Positions 7,930-15,610 are shown, counted from the first letter of the stretch. The stretch is 30,439 bases of DNA from Cacconaster sp045601245 (GCA_045601245.1 JAZRZH010000025.1:1-30439); one strand, 5' to 3'. A program made the numbers and translations. The notes: generated by a model not told the origin, from the sequence alone.

Positions 7930-7963
7930 GCAATTTTTGCTGGTTTTTTTATCCGTCATGACA
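7847..7963. repeat. Palindrome pair, TGTCACG...CGTGACA family, 72-bp period
   Basis: TGTCACGAGTCG (7847-7858) pairs perfectly with CGACTCGTGACA (7879-7890). A second unit starts exactly 72 bp later (TGTCACGACTCG at 7919) and pairs with GTCATGACA ending at 7963. Each unit is 44-45 bp with a variable interior; the linker is 28 bp. Confidence 0.7.
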
Positions 7964-8016
7964 TCCATAATCAAAAAGTATCGCGGCATCAAGAGTCATC
8001 GACCTGTTGGGCCATT

Positions 8017-8080
8017 TCGGCTCCGGGCTTGAGGCGGAGGCGGTTGGGGCTCAGGCGAGAGTTGTCTCGAGCGGGGCGTC
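8017..8080 (+). repeat. 64-bp GC-rich direct repeat, copy 1
   Basis: Begins TCGGCTCCGGGCTTGAGG and is repeated at 8348-8411 with two mismatches. It contains a small GAGA-gttg-TCTC hairpin. Not coding in any recognisable way. Confidence 0.8.
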
Positions 8081-8147
8081 TTCAGAAACGCCAGGAACAC
8101 CTCCAAAGGATGCGATTGAACGGGGCCAACAGACATCAGCTAATCTT

Positions 8148-8234
8148 CTTTTGTCACGAGTCGGCCGTTTCTGGCATTATTTGCGACTCGTGACAAGAAA
8201 TCCTTGCATATCGGCCGATTTGATGTCACGGCTC
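8148..8234 (+). repeat. 87-bp direct repeat, copy 2
   Basis: Second copy of 7843-7929. The following unit (8224-8267) has arms TGTCACGGCT and AGTCGTGACA. Relative to copy 1 a G-C pair has become C-G and an A-T pair has become a G-T wobble, so pairing is kept. Confidence 0.8.
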
Positions 8235-8347
8235 TTAATTTTTGTCATTAATTTGCCAGTCGTGACATTATGTTATCTGATTCCGGAGGACGTCCTATCC
8301 GGAATCTCTGAGATCTGAGCGATGGATAATATTGTCTGCGGTGTATC

Positions 8348-8411
8348 TCGGCTCCGGGCTTGAGGAGGAGGCGGTTGGGGCTCAGGCGAGAGTTGTCTCG
8401 AGCGGAGCGTC
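8348..8411 (+). repeat. 64-bp GC-rich direct repeat, copy 2
   Basis: Second copy of 8017-8080 with two mismatches. The two copies flank the second TGTCACG palindrome pair and are 331 bp apart, slightly different from the 305-bp offset of the 87-bp repeats, so the segment was not copied as one exact block. Confidence 0.8.
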
Positions 8412-8415
8412 AGTT

Positions 8416-8523
8416 GCATAACGGCGGCCCCTCGAACTCCTCCTTTTTAGGCATATCCTCCGCTTCACTACGGCTATGCCTAACAGTCGTCATACAAAAC
8501 GAGGGTGCTGATCGCCGTTATGC
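8416..8523. repeat. 108-bp nested hairpin
   Basis: Three nested perfect stems share a centre: GCATAACGGCG (8416-8426) with CGCCGTTATGC (8513-8523), CCCTCG (8429-8434) with CGAGGG (8500-8505), and TTAGGCATA (8447-8455) with TATGCCTAA (8475-8483). This nesting looks like a folded RNA or extruding cruciform rather than chance. Confidence 0.65.
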
Positions 8524-8840
8524 CGCCTGCCGCCTTTATCCGCTCTCGCAAACCGCCTTTCGCCGCCAGCCGCCTCCTCCTGCGACGCCCGCTTTGGGAT
8601 GTGGCTGCACCGTCACGAGCCACGACCCTATAGGCTGTTCCGCTGTTGCTGTGGCGTCTCTCGCTCCTCTCGGACAAAATGCTCCAGCGCTCTTCGCTCG
8701 AGAGGCTGTGAAATTGCCTCTTTCATCGAAATCTCTGCCGCTCGATCAATGTGTATTGTCGGTTTTGGGTTGAGCGGCCAGACAGATGCTATTTTTTTGC
8801 GGCTGTCTTGAAGTCGCAGAGCTTCAAGTTCTCATTATTC

Positions 8841-8954
8841 GCCACAGAATACACCAGGCGTGTAATAGATGGATTCTGTGGCAGCCTTTCGCCCGGAAAC
8901 GCCAGTTTTCCTGCCACAGAATCACTCTGACGGCCTCTACTCGGATTCTGTGGC
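8841..8954. repeat. Two 42-bp palindromes, GCCACAGAAT/ATTCTGTGGC, 72-bp period
   Basis: GCCACAGAAT at 8841-8850 pairs with ATTCTGTGGC at 8873-8882. The second unit, GCCACAGAATC at 8913-8923 pairing with GATTCTGTGGC at 8944-8954, starts exactly 72 bp later. Interiors differ; the linker is 30 bp. Confidence 0.75.
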
Positions 8955-9013
8955 CCGGCTACCGTTTTGGGTGCCCGCCATCGGCCACGGATGTCCCTCT
9001 GCGAAGGGTATCA

Positions 9014-9260
9014 GGCACCCAAGGGCCCAAATGTAGTTCTGGGTTCTGCTGATTGGCCTTAGACGCTCGTCAGGCAGAGGTATATGTCACCCAAAGGCCT
9101 AGATGAAGCATGGGTTCCAATGATCGATCTCTCGCGATTGTCAGGCAGGAGTATCCGGCACCAAAGGGCCGAAATGAAGGTCTGGGTGCCAAGCCCACCT
9201 GCTAGAGGTTCTTCCGGGACACATTACTGGCACCCAAAGCCGCACATAATCACCTCCATA
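9014..9260. repeat. Palindrome array, GGCACCC/GGGTGCC family, 71-72-bp period
   Basis: Units at 9014-9046, 9086-9118 and 9157-9190 and a left arm at 9229 start 72, 71 and 72 bp apart. Two linkers share TCAGGCAG followed by GTAT. The arms resemble those of the 7437-7760 array, so both belong to one family split by the middle of the region. Confidence 0.65.
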
Positions 9261-9422
9261 TATTTTTTTGCGGCCGTTCCCCGTCTTCCCGGATAATCGT
9301 ATGGAAGCTTTGATGCCGACAACTGACGCAATAATGGTGGTTTATGCGGCTATTATGCGAAATAATAGTCAAACAGACGCGATTTTGGCTGAAATGCGGC
9401 AATTTTCCTCATTCACGGCATT

Positions 9423-9737
9423 GCCGCCAAGTTGTTGCCGCCAAGTTGTTGCCGCCAAACTGCTGCCGCCAAGCTGCTACCGCCAAATTGCCGTTGCCAA
9501 GTTGCTACCGCCAAGTTACTGCCGCCAAGCTGCGTTCGTCAAGTTGCTGCCGCCAAGTTGCAGCCATCAAGTTGCTGCCGTCAAGTTACTGCCGCCAAGT
9601 TGCTGCCGTCAAGTTACTGCCGCCAAGTTGCTACCGCCAGATTGCCGTTGCCAAGTTGCTGCCGTCAAGTTGCTGCCGTCAAGTTACTGCCGCCAAGCTG
9701 CTTCTTCCAAGCTGCCGCCGCCAAGTTGTTGCCGCAG
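9423..9737 (+). repeat. 14-bp tandem repeat array (about 22 units)
   Basis: Imperfect copies of a 14-bp unit (consensus GCCGCCAAGTTGCT). A pair of variant units (ACCGCCA-ATTGCC then GTTGCCAAGTTGCT) recurs 11 units (154 bp) apart, showing a higher-order duplication. Because 14 is not divisible by three, all three forward frames are open and each reads the same 14-residue cycle (KLLPPSCCRQVAAA-like). This is most simply a minisatellite rather than a gene. It ends just before the rmlA promoter, so copy-number change could alter rmlA expression. Confidence 0.85.
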
Positions 9738-9767
9738 TTGTGAAACAATGGATTTTTTGTAATTTTG
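9738..9767 (+). promoter_or_regulatory. Promoter of rmlA
   Basis: TTG at 9738-9740, a 19-bp spacer, then TAATTTTG at 9760-9767 match the Bacteroidales -33/-7 pattern. The predicted start near 9771 gives a leader of about 24 bases before the ATG at 9795. The box abuts the 14-bp repeat array. Confidence 0.6.
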
Positions 9768-9794
9768 TATGTTTATAACAAAAACAATCTGTCA

Positions 9795-10712
9795 ATGAAA
9801 GGCATAGTTCTCGCCGGAGGCTCCGGCACCCGTCTGTATCCTATCACCAAGGGCGTCAGCAAGCAGTTGCTCCCTATTTATGACAAGCCTATGGTTTACT
9901 ATCCGATCAGCGCGCTGATGCTGGCCGGCATACGTGACATACTCATCATATCCACACCGCAGGACCTTCCGGGCTTCCGCAGGCTTCTCGGTGACGGCAG
10001 CGACTACGGGGTGAATTTCCAGTATGCGGAGCAGCCGAGTCCTGACGGACTGGCGCAGGCTTTCATCATCGGCGAGGAGTTCATCGGTGACGACAGCGCC
10101 TGCCTCGTGCTCGGTGACAATATATTCCACGGCGCCGGATTTTCCGGGATGCTCAAGGAGGCTGTGCGCGCTGCGGAGGAGGACAGGAAGGCGACGGTGT
10201 TCGGGTACTGGGTCAATGATCCCGAGCGCTACGGCGTTGCCGAATTCGATGCCGAGGGCAACTGCCTTTCAATCGAGGAGAAGCCGAAGGCACCGAAGTC
10301 CAATTATGCCGTAGTCGGCCTTTATTTCTATCCGAACAAGGTCGTGGAGGTGGCGAAGAATGTCAAGCCGTCCGCACGTGGCGAGCTTGAGATCACATCC
10401 GTCAACCAGAAGTTCCTGGAGGACGGCGAACTCAAGGTGCAGACCCTGGGACGCGGATTCGCCTGGCTGGATACCGGCACACACGACAGCCTATCCGAGG
10501 CTTCAACCTTCGTCGAGGTCATCGAGAAGCGTCAGGGGCTCAAGATAGCCTGTCTCGAGGGCATCGCATACCGCAAGGGCTGGATTGACGAGGATACGAT
10601 GAGGCGCCTCGCGCAGCCGATGATCAAGAACCAGTACGGACAGTACCTTCTCCGCGTGATCGACGAATGCAAGCGCGAGATTACCAGCACCACTTTTGCG
10701 GACAACAACTGA
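9795..10712 (+). CDS. rmlA: Glucose-1-phosphate thymidylyltransferase
   Basis: A 305-residue cytoplasmic enzyme that makes dTDP-glucose from glucose-1-phosphate and dTTP, the first step to dTDP-rhamnose. The N-terminus MKGIVLAGGSGTRLYPITKG contains the nucleotide-binding GGSGTRL loop. KQLLPIYDKPMVYYP, LGDNIFHG, SIEEKPKAPKSNYAVVGLYF and the RGELEITSVN segment are all family hallmarks. I start at the ATG at 9795, which gives the standard N-terminus; a TTG ten codons earlier lies inside the -7 box. rmlD follows with a one-base gap. The usual rmlB and rmlC genes are not in this window. Confidence 0.96.
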   Translation: MKGIVLAGGSGTRLYPITKGVSKQLLPIYDKPMVYYPISALMLAGIRDILIISTPQDLPGFRRLLGDGSDYGVNFQYAEQPSPDGLAQAFIIGEEFIGDDSACLVLGDNIFHGAGFSGMLKEAVRAAEEDRKATVFGYWVNDPERYGVAEFDAEGNCLSIEEKPKAPKSNYAVVGLYFYPNKVVEVAKNVKPSARGELEITSVNQKFLEDGELKVQTLGRGFAWLDTGTHDSLSEASTFVEVIEKRQGLKIACLEGIAYRKGWIDEDTMRRLAQPMIKNQYGQYLLRVIDECKREITSTTFADNN

Positions 10713-10713
10713 T

Positions 10714-11598
10714 ATGAATATCCTCGTGACCGGAGCCAACGGACAGTTGGGCAATGAGATGCGGATTGTGAGCCGCGATTCGGCTGACAAATATATTTTC
10801 ACCGATGTCGTCTGCGGCGAAGGCGACGATACCGCCATATTGGATATCACCGACACTTCCGCCGTCCGCAAGATGGTGGAGGACAATGATATCCGCGCCA
10901 TCATCAACTGCGCCGCCTATACCAATGTCGAGGCTGCCGAGGACAATGTTGAACTCGCTGAGCGTCTCAATGCCGACGCGCCGGCCATCCTTGCGGATGC
11001 GATGAAGGCCGCCGGCGGCCTGCTCATACACATCAGCACCGATTACGTATTCGGCGGAGAGCCGTACAACACTCCCTGCACAGAAGAGCGCACCGGTACT
11101 CCGACAGGCGTCTACGGCCTGACCAAGCTCCACGGAGAACAGAAAATCCTCGCGTCAGGATGCCGTCACATCATTATCCGCACATCCTGGCTCTACAGCG
11201 AATTCGGCAAGAACTTTGTCAAGACGATGCTCGCACTCACATCCTCGAAGCCGCAGATCAAGGTCGTATTCGACCAGGCCGGCACCCCGACCTATGCAAG
11301 GGACCTGGCTGAGGCGATTTTCAGGATAGTGGACGGCAGGCTCTACGGACAGCACACCGGCATCTACAATTTCTCCAATGAAGGTGTATGCTCCTGGTAT
11401 GATTTCGCACGCACTATCGCTGTGCTGGCCGGCAACACCGCCTGCGACGTTCAGCCGTGCCATTCTGACGAATTCCCTTCAAAGGTTGTACGTCCTGCCT
11501 ATTCCGTGCTTGACAAGACAAAAATCAAGCGCGACTTCGGCGTCGATGTCCCTTACTGGACCGACAGTCTTGCGAAGTGCCTGGAGAGGATGAGGTAG
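10714..11598 (+). CDS. rmlD: dTDP-4-dehydrorhamnose reductase
   Basis: A 294-residue NADPH-dependent SDR enzyme doing the last step of dTDP-L-rhamnose synthesis. The N-terminus MNILVTGANGQLGNE holds the GxxGxxG cofactor motif. STDYVFGG and the catalytic YGLTKLHGE (Tyr-x3-Lys) follow, then the RTSWLYSEFGKNFVKTM segment typical of RmlD. The ATG lies one base after the rmlA stop, so the two are translationally coupled. dTDP-rhamnose would feed O-antigen, capsule or surface-protein glycosylation. Length and motifs are normal. Confidence 0.95.
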   Translation: MNILVTGANGQLGNEMRIVSRDSADKYIFTDVVCGEGDDTAILDITDTSAVRKMVEDNDIRAIINCAAYTNVEAAEDNVELAERLNADAPAILADAMKAAGGLLIHISTDYVFGGEPYNTPCTEERTGTPTGVYGLTKLHGEQKILASGCRHIIIRTSWLYSEFGKNFVKTMLALTSSKPQIKVVFDQAGTPTYARDLAEAIFRIVDGRLYGQHTGIYNFSNEGVCSWYDFARTIAVLAGNTACDVQPCHSDEFPSKVVRPAYSVLDKTKIKRDFGVDVPYWTDSLAKCLERMR

Positions 11599-11620
11599 GG
11601 GAGACGTCAGGTTGCATAGT

Positions 11621-12235
11621 ATGAAACGTATCCTCCCAATCTTTCTCGCTCTCTTCCTGCCGCTCTTTGCCGGGGCGCAGGAGACAGATTTCTTTGGGTC
11701 CTGGAACAGTATGACGGTCGCGAAGAAGTGGGACAGAGTGTCGGCGATGCTGTATTCGGAGTACAGGTTTAAGTATGACCTTAATACTCTGGACTGCTGG
11801 TTCGTGCGACCTGTGTTGGGGTATCAGGTGCTGACGTGGCTCAAGGGCGAGGCGGCGTATGAGTATTATGTGGATCCGGCGGGGCCGCGTCATCGCGCGC
11901 TGTTTTTCCTGACAGAGAGTATCAGGGAGGGAAGACTGTCCCTGTCTTTGAGGCAGTGTTATATGTACGGATATTCAATCGGCACGGCTCAGACTTCTAA
12001 TACTTTCAGAAGCCGTGCGCGACTTCAGTATGCCGTCCCGGAGATCTGTTTCAAGCCGTATCTGATGACCGAGACATTCGCGTGGACAGGATGGCAGAAA
12101 GTCAGGCAGTATGTAGGGACACAGATTTCCCTTGGCGAATACGGCGCGCTGGATATGTACTATATGTATCAGTCATTTGCGGGCAGAGCCGCTGCCGAGC
12201 ACGTGGCCGGATTGGGGTACAGGTTCGATCTGTAG
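11621..12235 (+). CDS. DUF2490 outer-membrane protein
   Basis: A 204-residue protein with a signal peptide (MKRILPIFLALFLPLFAGAQ). The mature part has alternating aromatic/polar strands (YSEYRFKYDL, VRPVLGYQVL, AAYEYYVDP, LSLSLRQCYMY, SRARLQYAV, DMYYMYQSFAG) ending in GLGYRFDL, the pattern of a small beta-barrel. It resembles DUF2490 proteins of Bacteroidetes, whose function is unknown. The ATG at 11621 is preferred over an in-frame TTG three codons earlier. It begins 22 bases after rmlD and is probably co-transcribed. It converges with the ATP-grasp gene, leaving three bases between the stops. Confidence 0.8.
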   Translation: MKRILPIFLALFLPLFAGAQETDFFGSWNSMTVAKKWDRVSAMLYSEYRFKYDLNTLDCWFVRPVLGYQVLTWLKGEAAYEYYVDPAGPRHRALFFLTESIREGRLSLSLRQCYMYGYSIGTAQTSNTFRSRARLQYAVPEICFKPYLMTETFAWTGWQKVRQYVGTQISLGEYGALDMYYMYQSFAGRAAAEHVAGLGYRFDL

Positions 12236-12238
12236 CAT

Positions 12239-13099
12239 TTATGACAATCCGGGAAAGGAGTATTGGACCAGCAGCAAGTATGGTATGTCAAATCCCGCTT
12301 CAATCTGCGAGGCGAGGCCGCCGGTGAAGCGAGGGTTGGCTTCGAGGAAGAGAAGTTGTCCGCTCCGGGCGTCGAGGCGGAAGTCCATCCCGCAGATGCC
12401 CTGATAGGCTATATTATTGAGGATTCTCTCCGCGTGGCGGGCCATTTCAAGGCTGAGCGGATCATCGTTGCCGAGCATCTGCCTGCTTGAAGAGGGGCCG
12501 AGGCCGGTTGAGGCGAGAGAGCGGTAGCAGCCGTATAGCATATTGCCGTCGCAGCGCAGCACGTCGATGCTGTAATCTTCGCCTTCAATAAATTCTTCTA
12601 TCAGATACGGCGCGCTCTCGTGCGCGAGGATGTTGTCGAGCGCATCGCGGCAGGCCGGTTTGCGGACTCCGCGTCCGCCGAATGAGCCGTCCTTCTTGAA
12701 TATCACCGGATAATTCACCACCTCGTCCGCGCTGCCGTAAACCCGCGGTGTGGGGATCCCGAGCCCGGCGGCGAGGCTGGTGCAATATGTCTTGCTGTCA
12801 AGCAGTTCGATTCTATCAGAATCTTCGGCCGCCAGAATGGTCCCGGCCGGGATGATGTCGCGGCATCGCGCTGCTGCGATCTGGCATCCAACGGGCATTA
12901 TCACGCGCGGAGAGCAGGATTCGAGCGTTCGTGCCAGTTCCCGCCTGTATCCCGCTTCATCGCGCAGGGTCTCCTGCTGGAATGGCATCGTTTCCACTAA
13001 GAGCCCGTGCGCTTCCAGTGAATTGCGGACCATCTCCCCGATGTCGCCCATCGTTCCGGTAAGAAGTATGTCGCAGGTGTATTCCTTCACTGCGGTCAC
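12239..13099 (-). CDS. ATP-grasp enzyme (carbamoyl-phosphate-synthase-like ligase)
   Basis: A 286-residue cytoplasmic protein. An N-terminal Rossmann-like part (CDILLTGTMGDIGEMVRNSL) is followed by an ATP-grasp domain: FKKDGSFGGRGVRK (about 134-147), YLIEEFIEGEDYSIDVLR (about 163-180) and GICGMDFRLDARSG...LLFLEANPRFTGG near the end, with the metal-binding Glu and Asn of EANPR. Such enzymes join a carboxylate to an amine or thiol using ATP; the substrate is unknown. The frame opens with GTG at 13097-13099; a second GTG three codons on is possible, so the exact start is uncertain. It lies 25 bases after the GLUG lipoprotein gene in the same direction. Confidence 0.85.
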   Translation of the reverse strand: MTAVKEYTCDILLTGTMGDIGEMVRNSLEAHGLLVETMPFQQETLRDEAGYRRELARTLESCSPRVIMPVGCQIAAARCRDIIPAGTILAAEDSDRIELLDSKTYCTSLAAGLGIPTPRVYGSADEVVNYPVIFKKDGSFGGRGVRKPACRDALDNILAHESAPYLIEEFIEGEDYSIDVLRCDGNMLYGCYRSLASTGLGPSSSRQMLGNDDPLSLEMARHAERILNNIAYQGICGMDFRLDARSGQLLFLEANPRFTGGLASQIEAGFDIPYLLLVQYSFPGLS

Positions 13100-13124
13100 A
13101 GTAACTGATTATTCCGATAATTCG

Positions 13125-15383
13125 TCAGAAATTGAGGTCCAGGGATACGTATTGGTGACCGTCCTTGATTCCCCAGCTGCCTTTCCATTCGACGGCCTTG
13201 CTTGCCCATTCGCTTGTCGTCCAGCCTGAATGTTCGGATCCGATTCCGTGTATGAGGCTGTTCACATCCTGCGAATCTATGTATTCCAGGTTGAAGTTGA
13301 CATTATCGCTGTCCTTCTGGTCATAGCAGATCGGCAGGCCGTTGGTGATCCAGAAACAGCGGTAGCAAGTGCCTCCCTCATAGCTGAACAGTCCCCCGCT
13401 ATAACCCATACCGCAGATAGCGCCGTTGTGAGGGTCATTCCCTCCTGAGACAGAGCCCGTGTTGATGCATCCGGCAAGCTGCGTGTCATAGTCATAACAG
13501 CAACCGATGATTCCGCCGCTGCTGGCGTCATCTCCGTATGCGTAGATTGTTCCCGTATTCAGGCAGTTGTGGACCCAAGGCGTGTCGCTGTTAAATCCGT
13601 CGGATCCGTTGTAGCCGATGATGCCTCCCGCAAATGCGTCCGTGTCGGAGGTCGTCGCAGTAGCCGAGATGCTGCCCTTGTTCACGCAGTTGGAGATTTG
13701 CGGACTCAGCGCCTGGTATGTGCCGTCATCCCTGTCATATCCGAGGATTCCGCCGGCGTATGCCTGGAATCCGGTATTCCTGACTGTGACGCTGCCGGTG
13801 TTGCGGCATTTGTCCATACGGATATGCTGGCATTCCCATTCCCAGCCTGTGGTTCCGGACCATTTGTTGTCTTTAAGGGTGTTTTCAGCGAATCCGAGGA
13901 TGCCGCCGGCTACCGCAGTCTTGCCGCTGCTTGTCTCGAATGTTAGATTGCCATTGCTGGTGCATCCTGTGAATGTACAGCTGGCGTCCGTGGTCCCGAC
14001 AAGGCCGCCGAACGCAAGGTAGCTGGACAAGGTGTCGGCGCCGGAGAGATTGCATTTGTAGCCGCCTTCCAGAAGCGTGCAGTTGGATATGGTACAGTTG
14101 CCCCTGGCGATGCCGGCAAGACATCCCACAGCGGCGTACGGTCCTGATATGACGTTGCCTGAGGCATCGGTGGCAGGCTTCACGGAAAGGTTTTCTATGA
14201 CACAGTCGCTGATATGTGAAAACAGGCCGGCATAGGCATTCCAGCTGCTCAGGGCGCCTGCGACCTTGTAGTTCGATATTGTATGTCCGCCCCCGTCATA
14301 ATGTCCGCGGAACGTACGGTCGGCCCCGATTCCCATAGCCCTGCCCTCGCAGTCGATATCCTGAGTCTGGATGAAATATGTATCATCTACGGAGTACTCG
14401 GCCATAGTCTTCATCGTAATGAGGTCATATACGTTCTCGATCAGGTATGGGTCCCAATCATATCCGCGACCTTTCAGCTCTTTGTAGCCCATTACGCCCA
14501 GGTTCAGGATCTGGCTGCGCTTCAGCGTGACGTCCCTGTTTGTCAGGACCTCGCTGATCTTTTTATCTCCGTCATACAAGGTTACCTGCATTGACTGAAG
14601 CTTTATAGGAGCTACGACGAAATAGTAGTCACACCCGCCTTCCATCTCGCCCTCGAGAATGACCGTGTCTTCGCTGTCGTATGGTCCTCTCCCTGATTGC
14701 AGGTCAAGGCTCACCTCTCCGCCGCTCGTTATCTTGATGTCCACGTTTCCGGCAAGGGTCAGGTTGTTGTAATCCATAAGATTGTCGCAGAATTCCGCCC
14801 TGGTTGCGTGGCATCCCTCGGGAACTGTGAATTTGATCAGGCAGCAGAGATTGGTCAGGGATATGCTTGTCCGCTTGTTGGACAGCGGGGAGGCCTTTCC
14901 CGCGCTGAGTGCGGCGGCTGGGTCATACGAACCTTTCACCGCCTTCTGAACCTTGGGTATCGTGACGTGCATCGTTATTCCGCTGCTGTTGCAGCTGCAA
15001 GTCACATTCTCCTGATACGGATACATTGCGTAGATGTCCGGATTATTCGACAGGGTGATCGTACCTGCGAAATCTGCCGATCCGTCGGAATATGGATTGC
15101 CGGATAACTGGAATTTGACATTGGCCTGGCTGGATCCAAAATCATTTACGGTTGTCTTGTAGGTGCAGACGGACAATGCGTCGCCTTTCGTGAAAGTGAC
15201 ATTGTTCCTGTCCTGTCCTGAGCCTCCGACCAGAGAAGAACGCGTGCCGGTGTCATTGGTCGCAGAGATTGTGATAACGGATTCGTCCTGTCCGCAGATT
15301 CCGGTCTCCTCGAATGTTTCATTGCAGGCGGAAAGGAAGGTTGCCGCACCCATCGCGGCTGCCGCGAATATCATATGCTTCAT
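13125..15383 (-). CDS. GLUG-repeat surface lipoprotein with fimbrillin-like N-terminus
   Basis: A 752-residue exported lipoprotein. The signal peptide ends in a lipobox FLSAC (MKHMIFAAAAMGAATFLSAC). The first ~300 residues resemble the fimbrillin/Mfa-like beta domain (GDALSVCTYK, YPYQENVT, LTNLCCLIKFTVPEG, YYFVVAPIKLQ). From about 340 onward there are GLUG-type repeats, each with a core like AGLFSHISDC, FGGLVGTTDAS, AGGILGYDRDD, AGGIIGYNGSD or SGGIIGCCYD followed by NC-NTGS-. They number about eight and form a right-handed beta-helix. Likely an adhesin or surface-exposed binding protein. The ATG at 15383 gives the best signal peptide; an ATG four codons upstream is possible. It starts five bases after the small peptide gene, suggesting coupling. 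Confidence 0.85.
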   Translation of the reverse strand: MKHMIFAAAAMGAATFLSACNETFEETGICGQDESVITISATNDTGTRSSLVGGSGQDRNNVTFTKGDALSVCTYKTTVNDFGSSQANVKFQLSGNPYSDGSADFAGTITLSNNPDIYAMYPYQENVTCSCNSSGITMHVTIPKVQKAVKGSYDPAAALSAGKASPLSNKRTSISLTNLCCLIKFTVPEGCHATRAEFCDNLMDYNNLTLAGNVDIKITSGGEVSLDLQSGRGPYDSEDTVILEGEMEGGCDYYFVVAPIKLQSMQVTLYDGDKKISEVLTNRDVTLKRSQILNLGVMGYKELKGRGYDWDPYLIENVYDLITMKTMAEYSVDDTYFIQTQDIDCEGRAMGIGADRTFRGHYDGGGHTISNYKVAGALSSWNAYAGLFSHISDCVIENLSVKPATDASGNVISGPYAAVGCLAGIARGNCTISNCTLLEGGYKCNLSGADTLSSYLAFGGLVGTTDASCTFTGCTSNGNLTFETSSGKTAVAGGILGFAENTLKDNKWSGTTGWEWECQHIRMDKCRNTGSVTVRNTGFQAYAGGILGYDRDDGTYQALSPQISNCVNKGSISATATTSDTDAFAGGIIGYNGSDGFNSDTPWVHNCLNTGTIYAYGDDASSGGIIGCCYDYDTQLAGCINTGSVSGGNDPHNGAICGMGYSGGLFSYEGGTCYRCFWITNGLPICYDQKDSDNVNFNLEYIDSQDVNSLIHGIGSEHSGWTTSEWASKAVEWKGSWGIKDGHQYVSLDLNF

Positions 15384-15388
15384 GACAA

Positions 15389-15526
15389 TCACCATTCGTA
15401 GAGTTCTTCAGTGTATTTCTCGTTGTCTGTTGATCCCAATACGCTTCCGCAAAGGATTTCTGAAACTCGGGTCGCAATTTCCTTTGCCTTTGGGGCAATG
15501 TATGCAGATTGATTGGTTGTTCTCAT
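15389..15526 (-). CDS. Small 45-residue peptide upstream of the GLUG lipoprotein
   Basis: The sequence begins MRTTNQSAYIAPKAKEIATR and ends with an acidic, aromatic tail (EKYTEELYEW). Its stop lies five bases before the lipoprotein ATG. Short peptides with this organisation (basic N-terminus, a Gly/Ser/Cys centre, acidic tail ending in W) commonly precede Bacteroidales surface lipoprotein genes; I know no established function. The ATG at 15524-15526 is used rather than a start 15 codons upstream. It has no signal peptide. It could be a leader or regulatory peptide, or a small partner of the lipoprotein. Confidence 0.6.
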   Translation of the reverse strand: MRTTNQSAYIAPKAKEIATRVSEILCGSVLGSTDNEKYTEELYEW

Positions 15527-15610
15527 TTGTATTTGTGTACCTAATTGGTTAACTGCGCGTAAAAGTATCAAAAAAATGGTAATTAGTGAAGATATGCGCC
15601 AATTTCATTG

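Larger units (their letters stand above)
7269..9764. repeat. Non-coding 2.5-kb region rich in periodic inverted repeats
   Basis: No reading frame here resembles a protein. The region is dominated by imperfect or perfect palindromes with centres often 70-73 bp apart. Clear units include 7306-7340, 7437-7475, 7513-7545, 7585-7615, 7655-7688, 7725-7760, 7847-7890, 7919-7963, 8152-8195, 8224-8267, 8279-8306, 8416-8523, 8841-8882, 8913-8954, 9014-9046, 9086-9118 and 9157-9190. The arms differ between groups (CCCAAG...CTTGGG, TGTCACGAGTCG...CGACTCGTGACA, GCCACAGAAT...ATTCTGTGGC) yet pair within each unit. The rest is linker of about 28-40 bp. It ends in the 14-bp repeat array. Function unknown: a structured RNA, protein-binding DNA array or expanding selfish repeat are all possible. 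Confidence 0.7.

Noticed and set aside
7270..9052. Several open frames of 60-140 codons (for example 7270-7692, 8360-8773)
   Set aside because: They run through the palindrome arrays, have no family resemblance or start signals, and are stop-poor because of base composition.
7437..9260. CRISPR array
   Set aside because: The 70-73-bp period and palindromic units suggested one, but the repeats are not identical, arms change between units, and no cas gene is present.
7437..9260. Integron attC cassette array
   Set aside because: Palindromes with variable arms recall attC, but there are no RYYYAAC/GTTRRRY ends, no cassettes between them and no IntI-type integrase.
9268..9778. Repeat protein encoded by the 14-bp array
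   Set aside because: All three forward frames are open only because the repeat is free of stops in every register. None has a ribosome site or signal peptide, and the peptide is the same cycle in each.
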